Assembly (NCBI GenBank): GCA_039105265.1
Contig: JAPFFF010000020.1
Coordinates: 1,443,001 to 1,507,000 of the forward strand
From: Tritrichomonas musculus
Lineage: Eukaryota; Parabasalia; Tritrichomonadida; Tritrichomonadidae
Length of the DNA: 64,000 nucleotides
Direction of reading: 5' to 3'
This document shows, one piece after another, positions 48,620-57,651 of the stretch; positions within the stretch are counted from its first letter, which is position 1, and every line of letters begins with the position of its first letter. The notes below the pieces were generated by a model. That model was not told the origin of the DNA, did no database searches, and saw only the letters and a list, made by a program, of their open reading frames with translations. The translations under genes were made by a program, and so were the position numbers.

Positions 48620-48896
48620 TTCAATCGTGGTAAATATTTTTTTGTGGTCATTAATGACAAATGGCAGCGTTAGCTGACCCAAGCTTTGCTTGTGGAGGGA
48701 TTTTTTACACGGGACGTTAAAAAATCACGCCATTTTATATACTACTTTTTGAATAGAGAACTTTTTGAATTGTTAACTTTTTGAATACGTGAACGATAGA
48801 ACTTTTTGAATGTCTGGCTTTTTGAATGGGGTCCAGGGGCGGGAGCCCTTGGAGTAGTGGTAGGCTGGGGCATGCCAAAGCCTACCGTATACTACT
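48578..48896 (-). repeat. Maverick right terminal inverted repeat (319 bp)
   Basis: Reverse complement of the left TIR with one extra base. It contains the start codon (48617-48619) of the adjacent capsid-type gene, five CTTTTTGAAT copies (48745, 48761, 48777, 48802, 48818) and the G+C-rich hairpin tip. Confidence 0.92.
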
Positions 48897-48901
48897 ACCA
48901 A

Positions 48902-49204
48902 TGGCAAAATTTTCCATATGGATAACGCCAGACCTCACTTAGTAACAAATGAATTGAAAAAAATGGGGATAAGGAGACTTGACCATCCTCCTTATTCCCC
49001 AGATATCGCTCCATCTGATTTCTTTTTATTCGGATTTCTAAGTTTCCAACTCGAAGGATGCTATTTTAATGATGAAAATGAGCTTTTATGTGAAGTCAAA
49101 AATATTCTCACATCACTTTCTTCAATTGAATGTAGAAAAGCAATAGACAGCTGGATCAACAGACTTCGCATGGTAATAGATAGAGATGGTGCATATGTAC
49201 CATA
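48902..49204 (+). pseudogene. Mariner transposase, C-terminal part
   Basis: Continues the transposase after the insertion. The second catalytic Asp is in HMDNARPH and the third in YSPDIAPSDFFLF, with the D34D spacing typical of mariner. It ends at the stop at 49202-49204, about 50 bp before the right TIR. An internal ATG at 48918 is not a real start. The half lacks the DNA-binding domain and is not expected to act alone. Confidence 0.85.
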
Positions 49205-49279
49205 ATATATTAATACATTAATAAAATATTGATTATTCATTTTTTTATTTATAGACGAAATTACTTCTTTACCCACCGA

Positions 49280-50543
49280 TAATATTGAAGTCCGTATACA
49301 AAGTTGTGGCTTCATCTGGTCTTGGAGTAATCTCATAAAATTGTTGTTGAATAATGTACTTAAAAGCATTTGTTGTTGGATCCCAGTTAACTTCTTCTAT
49401 AGGATCCATGTACATTTGACGTAGATAGAGTTCAATATCTCGAGTCGCGATGTTAATGTTACTGCTGGACCAATAATAGTTAATTTTTTCAATACTATCT
49501 AATTCAGTAATCAAATCTATGTCGTACCCATAATGTTCGTTCTTATGTAGTTCATCCCATCTAAAAGTAAGCCTGTTACTCGCTCCATCAAGTGACATAT
49601 CGTAAACAATTTTGTCTATACGGTTCAACAACGACTCTACCTCTTCTTTATTACTGTTTTGGATCTGTAATTGTAGCGGTAAATAATCGTATCCTTCTTT
49701 AGTATATATCTCTACTGTTGAATCACATCTATCTATTTCTATGCTATGTGCAGAACCATTTGCCTCTGTACCATCTTTGAACAACAACTTTGTAGTGCCA
49801 TTGGCGAACATCACTTTCATGAAATTTTCATTAGTATCATCAAGCAACATCTTATTCCATTCACTACGTTTGCATCTGACATAGCATCCACTTGCTCCAT
49901 AATTATTTTTGTTTACACGAAGATATTGCTTACTGCTCTCTATTTTCCCATTGCTACGTCCTTGCATGTTCTCTCCAACCCATTTTGTTCCATCCCATAT
50001 TAGGCTCCATCTATTACCAAAACAGTGTTCAGTAAATGTAAAATTAAGGTTAATAGGTATTGTATAATCATTTGGAATTCGATATATCATTGTGTAGTAA
50101 TCAACAGAGTCGACATTCACTGTAGTTACGACACTTGGTTTATAAAAGTAATGAACATCTGATTCATACAAATGAAGAGCATTACGAGCATCTATTACAT
50201 CACACTTGACTACTGGCTTCTTCGCAACCATCGAGTCTTGCTTTAGTAAGTACTGTATCGATAGCTCCCCATTCATGTATAATGAATATGGATTCACACC
50301 GAGTCTAGTATCAAATGCTATAAAGAACTCAGGGCCGAATGTAGTCCAATGTGTGACCATACATTTAAGATCAGTACGACATGTAATACACGGACCTTTT
50401 GCTTGATGATTTTCAACGTACGCAGTAAATTCTTTCACTAGATTGCCTTCATAATCGTATATCACTTCTTTCCTAAGTATGAATTTGAATACGACAGTTA
50501 CGTCAGGAGCAGCTATTATCTTATTTAGTACGTCATTTGACAT
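49280..50543 (-). pseudogene. Truncated Maverick fibre gene from a second element
   Basis: From the ATG at 50543 (MSNDVLNKIIAAPDVTVVFK...) about 420 residues are open. The later part contains SLIWDGTKWVGENMQGRSNG and MDPIEEVNWDPTTNAFKYII then TLYTDFNI, matching the fibre gene at 32338-35760. The match stops exactly at the TA flank of the mariner; three codons and a stop come from the mariner TIR. The coiled coil, shaft and C-terminal trimeriser are gone. The N-terminal region appears complete and is missing or broken in the intact Maverick. A TTG extension to 50576 is rejected. Confidence 0.8.
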
Positions 50544-50576
50544 ATTAATTTTCAGGATGTTGTAATAACTAAACAA

Positions 50577-52682
50577 TTAATTTTTTTAACTTTTACTTTT
50601 ATCATTTCACTTTTATTTTGTGTCAAATGGAAACAAGTGATGAAGATTATTTCAATAATATAGGAGAATGGATTTACTGAGAATCATTATCAAAAATTTT
50701 TCACTTTATAAACATTGTTATATTTTATTTATCTTTTTGCGAAATAATATATCATTTTTCATTTTTTAAAATTTATTATAAGCAAATATATTTATATTTT
50801 TTATTTCCAAATAAAGATATTTTAAAAACGATACGTCACTTTCCAACGTGTTTTTATAGAAATTCTATTAAAAAGTTGAACTTTTTAAATAAGGTGACTT
50901 ATCTTTTTTGGAATAACTTTAATTTGAATAATTTGAATAATTTGAAAAATATGAATAATTTTTTTTTTCCCTTTTTCTAGAAATCAAAATTTATCTCTAT
51001 ACTGCTTTCAATAGACTAGGAGCATTTCAGTAGACCTGGTCCAAGGTCAATTTTGCATAAATTGGCCATAGTTTGATCTTTTTTTTTTTTTTTAGAAATA
51101 AGAAAACCAAATATGGCCAGAAATTTTTTTATTTTTCACTATTTTACAAATATCTCCAAATCAAAAAAGTAAAACTAATAATATTTAACAAAACTTATAA
51201 TGTATAATAATAATTTTTATATAATTTATCATCAAATATTTAATAAAATTATTAAATTGTTTGAAATATAATAAAAATATATTTTGGGGCTCAGGGTCTT
51301 CTGAATTGCTCCGGGTCTATTGAAAGCACGTTATATTTGATATCGAGATCGATTACCAAATTTATAATTTTGTTATCAATATCAAAAAAAAAATATTAAT
51401 TAACAAGCCTAATTTTTACCATTATATTAAAAGAAAAATCATTTTCATTCAAATTGATGCAATTTAGCAAAATAACAAAAGATTAAATTTATATAACTTT
51501 GTTGTTTATTTCAGTTTTTTTTTTTTTTTTTATTCACGTAAAATTAATACCAGAGGCCTAATTCATAAGTTTATTTTCGGGAATCGATTGAATCGAAAAT
51601 GAATAATTGGGAGAATTTCTCTCCCAAAAAAGCATGTACCTCTTATTATCCAAAAATTGAGAAATTCTCAAAAAGTCGTACCTTCATCTTTAACTCATTG
51701 GGCAAAAAAATTCATGATAAAGTTGTGGTATTTTTATAGCCAATTACTTGATTGAAATAAATCATAGAATATAACAAATTAATTGTTTGAATTTTTATTA
51801 AAATGTACGTTTTGATAATATTCATCTGATTGAACTTTAATTTTTGCAATTACTCATTTCATCAAACTAGTTGATATTCTAGTAAATTTAATTTGACGAA
51901 TTTTAAAACTATTCTATCCAAAAACTTATGAAATCTATTATATTTTGAGTTCAACTCTTTATATGAATACATTTGAGTGGTTTAATAAAATAAATATAAA
52001 ATATCTTGTAAGATTATAAAATTATATCTTATGTGGCTTGAAAAAGAGAATGAAAAACAATAGATTTTACATTTTACAAATTTCTTTTAAAACAAAAATA
52101 ACTAATTATTTATTATATTATTGCATTTCTTTAATTAAAAAATGATCATTTAGAATTTCATTCATGTATTTTTTTTTTTTTTTCATAACTCCGTTGGTAA
52201 AATTGATAATGAATAGAAAAAATTTGAATTATATAGTGGTCGGAATTATATGTATACCTTTGAAAAATATGTATTTCAATTGTTATATGGTTGTTAATTC
52301 AATAATTTGAATATAATTTAATTTGAAAAATTCATAAATATCTCATTAAATTTTTGACAAAAATCTTTTTACATTTAATAATTATATTAAATTAGGAAAT
52401 AAGATATAATTTCAAAGTATAAAATAAAAAGTAATTAATTTCTTAAAGAGAAATATAACGTATACATATAATTCAATATGTACATATTTTTCTCACCACT
52501 ATAATATTTTTTCTGATGTTGGACCATTATATTATTAAAGAGTTTAAAATAGAAAAAGTTTGTTGTTACCAACTCCATATTCATTTTTTTAAAAGAGGAT
52601 TCAAAATGATTGAATTAATTCTTAAAAAAAAAAAATAAGTTATGTGACTCTATGATTTTTAATCATTTTTCATTTTTCATCA
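50577..52682. other. Gene-free AT-rich region with a TIR-bounded element
   Basis: A 17-codon + ORF at 50628 (METSDEDYFNNIGEWIY) ends at once and is not the polymerase start expected next to a Maverick fibre gene, so the older element is also truncated on this side. A MITE-like unit lies at 51003-51328. Long T-runs occur near 51513 and 52168. Just before the next gene, TCATTTTTCATCA fits a trichomonad initiator. Confidence 0.5.
51003..51328. mobile_element. Candidate 326-bp MITE with imperfect TIRs
   Basis: The left end reads TGCTTTCAATAGAC then GGAGCA and TTCAG; the right end carries the reverse complement (GGTCTATTGAAAGCA) with about five mismatches over roughly 32 bp. The interior is AT-rich and non-coding. 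No clear target duplication is visible, so the boundaries are approximate. Confidence 0.5.
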
Positions 52683-53600
52683 ATGTCTTCATTAGAAGCA
52701 GGTGACGATTCAAAAGGTAAAGATAATGAAAATCTTGCAGAGGTAAAGCCAAAAAAAAATAATTGTTTAATGATAACATTAATTGTAATCAGTTGTGTTG
52801 TTGTTGTTGGTCTTGCTCTTGGCTTGTCACTTGGACTTACAATTGGTAAAAAAAGTAAAAAACCTGCAAATGCTGATAGAAGGCCTATTGCTGTGATTGT
52901 CGCAATGCATTCCGAACTTAGTGAATTACTTACAAAGATTGGAAAGTACAACACCACAACAGTCAAAAAGTTTAAATTTTATGAAGGTACTATCAATGAT
53001 AATCCAGTTATTATTTGCCATTGTGGTATTAGCGAAATCAATGCAGGAATAGCAACTTTGTTGGCAATCCAAAGATACAACCCACGTGCTATTATTAGCG
53101 AAGGAACAGCAGGAGGTTATGGCAACGAAGTTCACAGATCAGATATTGTAATTGGTGAAAAAGCAGTTAATCTTGCATCCTTTAAAACAGGACGTAAGAA
53201 ACAAGGTGAAGGAAGTAATAGTTTAGAGTGGCAGATGGTTACTTTCATTGAAGGCAAAGATGATGCATTATCATATCAGTTAGGAAATGAAAATCTAGTT
53301 AAACTTGCTAAAAAAGTTAATTATAAAGGTGGTAATGTTCATTATGGTGTCGTTGGAAGTAGTGATAACTGGAACAGTGAAGCAGATAGAATATTATTTT
53401 TCAAAAATAATCTTGGAGCCTTATGTGAAGAAATGGAATGCTTTTCAGTTTTTTCAGTTGCAAATGATTTTGGAGTCCCAGTAATAGCTATCAAAGTTAT
53501 TTCAAATAATGATATGATAGGAGAAGCTCATGACATTAGCACAGCTAAGGGCGCCCAAGATTTTACTTATGATTTAATATTACAAATTTTAAATGAGTAA
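52683..53600 (+). CDS. Membrane-anchored 5'-methylthioadenosine/S-adenosylhomocysteine nucleosidase
   Basis: 305 aa. Residues about 28-57 are a transmembrane helix (CLMITLIVISCVVVVGLALG) after a polar N-terminus, followed by a Lys-rich stop. Residues about 67-305 are a phosphorylase/nucleosidase fold of the MTAN (Pfs) type: AVIVAMHSELSEL, CGISEINAGIATLLAI, SEGTAGGYG, the substrate motif EEMECFSVFSVANDFGVPVI and a late ISNND that supplies the catalytic Asp. The enzyme cleaves MTA or SAH to adenine and a thio-ribose. The family is normally soluble and about 230 aa; the anchor is the odd feature. The active-site end should face outside or the vesicle lumen if the N-terminus is cytosolic. Confidence 0.88.
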   Translation: MSSLEAGDDSKGKDNENLAEVKPKKNNCLMITLIVISCVVVVGLALGLSLGLTIGKKSKKPANADRRPIAVIVAMHSELSELLTKIGKYNTTTVKKFKFYEGTINDNPVIICHCGISEINAGIATLLAIQRYNPRAIISEGTAGGYGNEVHRSDIVIGEKAVNLASFKTGRKKQGEGSNSLEWQMVTFIEGKDDALSYQLGNENLVKLAKKVNYKGGNVHYGVVGSSDNWNSEADRILFFKNNLGALCEEMECFSVFSVANDFGVPVIAIKVISNNDMIGEAHDISTAKGAQDFTYDLILQILNE

Positions 53601-55019
53601 TGGAGATATCTCCTCTGATATTTATTAATAGATAAACATCCCTTATATTAATATAAATTTATATGTAAGTTTTCATCCATTTTTATTTAAATAAAAAAGA
53701 GGTCGTTCAGTGAAGTGATTTTAACGTAACTTTTTACTTGCAATCAACTTTTTACCAAAAAATATTTAACAAAATTTCCTAAAAATTGTATAATCATAAT
53801 TTATAGGATTATTCTATTTTGTTAAATGTAAAATTGTAGTCAAATATGATTTTTTTAATTTTGAAATAATATTAATCATTACTAATTTTATCTTTGAATT
53901 TTTAAGATTTTTAAGATTTAATATGATAAATTATATTATTATTCATATACTTGTTTAAAATACCTCGAATCATTCTATTTAAATGATTATTGGTTTCTGA
54001 ATTGCATTATTAGATAATTTCAGTTTTTTGACATCAAACATTATTCACCGGTTTTTGTTATTTATTGTTTTGGTTAGTTATTGTAATATGATTTTATCTT
54101 CAACTTTTTAGGAAATTTCTTCCGGTAAATTTTGCATTATAAAAATGCATTTTAAATTCCTATACAATCATCTCCAAATTAAAGATTTTAATATATTTTA
54201 ATATATTTATATATATATTATTAATTTGATTATTAAATTAATTTATCAAAATTTTAGATATTTATAGATATAGATTAATTTTTATAATTTGAGAGTATTT
54301 TTCTGTTGAAATAATTTATTCAAAATTTTAATTTATTTAAATGAAAAAAATAAATGCTTCTCAAATTACTTTTTTATGAAATAAACTAGTAAAACTATGC
54401 AATTCTTAAAAAAAATTATTAAATAAATATAATAATGAATTATGAAAAATGAGAAAAAGTGTAATAAAAATAAATTTTATCTTCTTGGTCAAAAATATGG
54501 TCAAGATTATTATTGCTTTTCATTGAATTGTTTAAGCTAAATCAATCAGTTTTTGATGTATTTACTCATTAGTCCAAAAGATTTAAAATATATCGCTATT
54601 AGGATCAGCCACTTTCTTAATTTGTATTAGGTTTTATTAATACTCGCCCACAAGTCTTTAAAATTACATAGATTTCTTAATTTTCTATCCATATAGTCAT
54701 ATTTAGTAAGAGCCTTGCACAATCTTATTGTAATGATACGTTTTTATAATTCCTTATTCAATTTGGTGATACATTAATATCGTTTAATATAATTAAGCAA
54801 ATATAATTATTTATATATCATGTCTAGTTCTAAAAATATTACTAAAATTTCGTAATTCTCTTTCTTTATACCATTTTTTTCAATACTTTTTTACTTATTT
54901 TTCAATTAACGATTTTCTGAAAAAGTTTTGAACAATCATCTTACTCTCAATTTTTATTATTAATAAAAAGATTTTAAAAACATTAATAATTTATTAATAA
55001 TTTGTTTTTTATTTATTTA
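53601..55019. other. Gene-free AT-rich spacer
   Basis: No reading frame, repeat or RNA gene that I can support. Confidence 0.4.
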
Positions 55020-55700
55020 TTTGGATGAATAATGTAGTTGCATTCTTGCTTTGACAACAGGTGTCGAAATATTAGTCATTTTATCTCCTTGAATGCATTT
55101 TTGAATGGAAAGATATCGCTCTACAATCGATTTTGATGTAAATGAGCAGGAATATCTCAAAGCAAGCTCAGCAAACATTTCCCAACTCTCATTAAAACAA
55201 AATGCTTTCTTCCAGAACTCATAATTTGTAGTTTACGAGGATCTTCAAACAGGAAAGTGTCATATTTATCTTCTATATAATCTTTCGGTATATCAATTAG
55301 TCAGCCAGCTTGAATGAGTTGCGTTTTTGTAATTTGATATATATTGTGATAAACTTCTTGTTGTTTTCTAGTTTCAAATGGTGTTTCATTTAGCTCGATG
55401 ATTTTATTTGTTAAATCTTCTTCATCTTCTTCAATTTTGAAAATGTCATTTGCAAATTCTTGCATCGCCATCCTGTTTTTCCCATCATTGTTGTTGGTGT
55501 CCATCCTAGTGGTGCCTCATTCTTTGAATGTCGAGGCTTAAAAGCTAGTTTTGTTTGTTTTAGCATCTCAACAACTTCAGTCAAATGACTATTTTGTCGT
55601 TTTGTAAAATTTTAATATTTTTTAAGTACTGCTTCGTAGCTAGTTTTTTTGAATTCTATCCAATAATTTATTGAAAAACGATTTGAAATTTTCATTAAAA
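55020..55700 (-). pseudogene. Decayed transposase (hAT-like C-terminal region)
   Basis: Read on minus from about 55700, one frame gives YWIEFKKTSYEAVLKKY, a stop, then FTKRQNSHLTEVVEMLKQTK and FKPRHSKNEAPLGW. A frame change leads to NRMAMQEFANDIFKIEEDEE, a stop near 55303, and finally a segment with LALRYSCSFTSKSIVERYLS. The pattern S..S.VER.LS followed by a short helix resembles the dimerisation end of hAT transposases. At least two stops and two frameshifts make it dead. Confidence 0.45.
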
Positions 55701-55797
55701 AATAGATAATATTTATTTTACAATGAAACTATTCCAATAGGTTAGAAATGGTCAAAAAAATTCTCTAAATTGGCCCTAAAAATATAAAAAATGATCG

Positions 55798-55841
55798 CTT
55801 AAAGGAAAAACCGTAAAAAGATAGACGGTTTTTCCTTTAAG
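55798..55841. repeat. Perfect 17-bp hairpin
   Basis: Arms CTTAAAGGAAAAACCGT (55798-55814) and its exact complement (55825-55841) enclose a 10-nt loop. It lies upstream of a 29-T tract (55893-55921). Possibly an element end or a structured RNA. Confidence 0.6.
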
Positions 55842-55891
55842 AAAAAAAAACTTTTTTGCACTTTTGCAAAAAATACCATGAGTTACTCATG

Positions 55892-55925
<34 letters not shown>

Positions 55926-56416
55926 ATTTATATTTGAAACATTATGTAATTCTTGTGATGAAAGCTTTTTATAACAATTTGTTAACATTCTTTATGAAGA
56001 AAGGTATATCAAGTTTTCAAATAAGAAGTATACAAATGACAGAAGCTAAATTTTATAGGAGGGAGTAAAACACCATTAAATGCATGGATTAGCGATCATT
56101 ATAATGATTTTTCATTTATTATTTTTCATTAATAAAGTTTTTAGTAGTATATATGAAGTTGGTCTCATGAGAAGTTGAAAAAAAATTTTTTTCAACAATT
56201 AATTTTTTTAAAAAATAACCTTGCTTTCATTTTTCTTTTTCTTTTTTTTTCAGGAGTTCGAGTTGACATTGTGGGCAGACACCCCTACGGAACCGGACTC
56301 CTATATACTAATTTTTGATTTATTGATTTTATTTAAATTATTATTTTCCAACTAGTAATGGTGAACAATATATAAACAGACATAAAATATTCAATAATTC
56401 TTTAACTCACTCAGTT
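55842..56416. other. Spacer with poly-T tract and a G+C-rich stem
   Basis: The 29-T run at 55893-55921 gives a spurious poly-Phe ORF. At about 56251-56311 an unusually G+C-rich stretch begins AGGAGTTCGAGTT and ends GAACCGGACTCCT. These arms pair over about 12 bp with mismatches, around CACCCCTACGG. It does not form a tRNA cloverleaf that I can draw. Confidence 0.35.
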
Positions 56417-56656
56417 ATGAATGATACTATTAAATCCACAAATATATGGGAAGCTCACTTTCAGATTTTAAGAAGATTGAAGAACCTCTTTAATAATATA
56501 AGATCTAATATTCCTGGTGCGAACATTGGCTTGTTGAAATTTGCTGTCTCTTTTTCTTCATTATTTCTTTTTTATGCTGCAATTTCCATTTTTAAGTGGA
56601 TCTTATTTGTAATATTTTCTCTTTTTCATCAAGTTCTTTCTTTACCAAATTTATAA
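56417..56656 (+). CDS. Hypothetical small membrane protein
   Basis: 79 aa from the ATG at 56417. A polar helix (WEAHFQILRRLKNLFNNIRS) is followed by one or two hydrophobic segments (LLKFAVSFSSLFLFYAAISI, then WILFVIFSLFH). No family recognised. The neighbours are decayed transposases, so this could be a remnant; it is kept because it has a clean ATG, a coherent composition and a stop. Confidence 0.3.
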   Translation: MNDTIKSTNIWEAHFQILRRLKNLFNNIRSNIPGANIGLLKFAVSFSSLFLFYAAISIFKWILFVIFSLFHQVLSLPNL

Positions 56657-56745
56657 AATATAGAATATAATTTTTGATTTGAGTTTATTCTGTTGAGAAT
56701 CTCAAAAACATAGTTTTTTTCGTTCCAGTCTGTAACAGCTATTGA

Positions 56746-56982
56746 TTATCTATTCAAATATGAACCTCTGTATGCATATAATTTTTTTAATAATTTTTCA
56801 CAATGGTGGTTGAAGCTCTCATTTATTTGAGTAGATCGTGTAACACAAATATCTCTAATTGAACTTGATGTATTATCTAGAAATTTTTCAAAAATTGCAT
56901 GAGAATTCGGGTTGGATGAATAGAAAAACTGTTTTTGAGATTGAATCATCATTATGAATGCATAGTTCTGAATTTTGTTCAT
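56746..56982 (-). pseudogene. Transposase-like C-terminal remnant
   Basis: Reads SSSIRDICVTRSTQINESFN and then KKLYAYRGSYLNR. The T-Q-x-N-E-S-F-N-H motif followed by a tryptophan/arginine-type helix resembles the end of a repeated trichomonad transposase-like family. Nothing upstream on the strand continues it. Confidence 0.35.
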
Positions 56983-57651
56983 TAGAATAATGAGTTACTA
57001 TATTTCTATAAACTGTAGCTTTATATTCAGTATCTTTTTTTTTAAATCACTTTGAATATGAAATAATGATTACATGAAAAATATTTTAAATATGGAAATA
57101 TATAGGAATATGGATAACAGAAAGATTATCCGCTAAACATTATTATAGTAAAATTCATTTTATTCCCCAAAATTACTGAGGTACCATCCAAAATTGTTAA
57201 AGTGTCAATCGAGTACTTTAAAAACAAAAATATATTACTATATTTTAAAAGACATCTCAGGAAAAAAAACTTAAATATTTTGTAATGGTGAAAAAAGAAC
57301 TGACCAAAAAGTCAGAAACAGATGAAGAAATTTCTAGTATTATATCTAAGCATTTATTCATGGAAATCGAAAATTTTGTGTAGCCATGTCAACAATTCTT
57401 GAAAAGTATCTCATATATATTGGGAGAGGAAAAGTATTGTAAACAGAGCTTTTTGAAATTTTAACTTTATAAAGTCAAAATGAAGTTGTACCTTGTTTCA
57501 GTTAGAAACAGAATAGAATGAGGAAAAACATTGAAATAAATTTTTCAATTTTATTTTTCTTTAAATCTTTTAAGAAGAAACATTCAAAAAGTGATATTTT
57601 TTTCTAAACTAGTTTAGACGTAAACTTTTCAATCTGAAATAAGCTAAAATA
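56983..57651. other. Spacer
   Basis: No gene. A 32-codon + ORF (MVKKELTKKSETDEEISSII..., 57284-57382) is too short to judge. Confidence 0.35.

Larger units (their letters stand above)
32017..48896. mobile_element. Maverick/Polinton element, apparently complete (16,880 bp)
   Basis: It is bounded by long TIRs that start AGTAGTATACGG; the AG start is usual for Polintons. It is flanked by the 5-bp duplication ACCAA (32012-32016 and 48897-48901). It contains the hallmark set: protein-primed DNA polymerase B, retroviral-type integrase, FtsK/HerA-type packaging ATPase and probable capsid proteins. + strand: polymerase, a small coiled-coil protein, KilA-N. - strand: fibre, regulators, virion proteins, ATPase, integrase, HNH nuclease. 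Genes are packed with gaps often below 50 bp. No stand-alone adenovirus-type protease was recognised. Confidence 0.93.
31183..49279 (+). mobile_element. Mariner-family transposon, split by a Maverick
   Basis: Terminal inverted repeats of 26 bp lie at 31183-31208 and 49254-49279; both begin TCGGTGGGTAAA from outside in and differ at one base. TA flanks each end (31181-31182, 49280-49281), the mariner target. Removing the 16.9-kb insertion and one ACCAA leaves about 1.2 kb, a typical mariner size. The two transposase halves then continue in one frame across the junction. Related mariners are known from Trichomonas. Confidence 0.85.

Noticed and set aside
50628-50681. Start of a polymerase gene next to the fibre fragment
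   Set aside because: The 17-codon ORF does not resemble the polymerase N-terminus and stops at once.
55856-56068. 70-aa + ORF with poly-Phe
   Set aside because: Created by a 29-T run; no protein-like composition before it.
56251-56311. tRNA gene
   Set aside because: No T-arm consensus, anticodon arm or CCA-side pairing could be placed.
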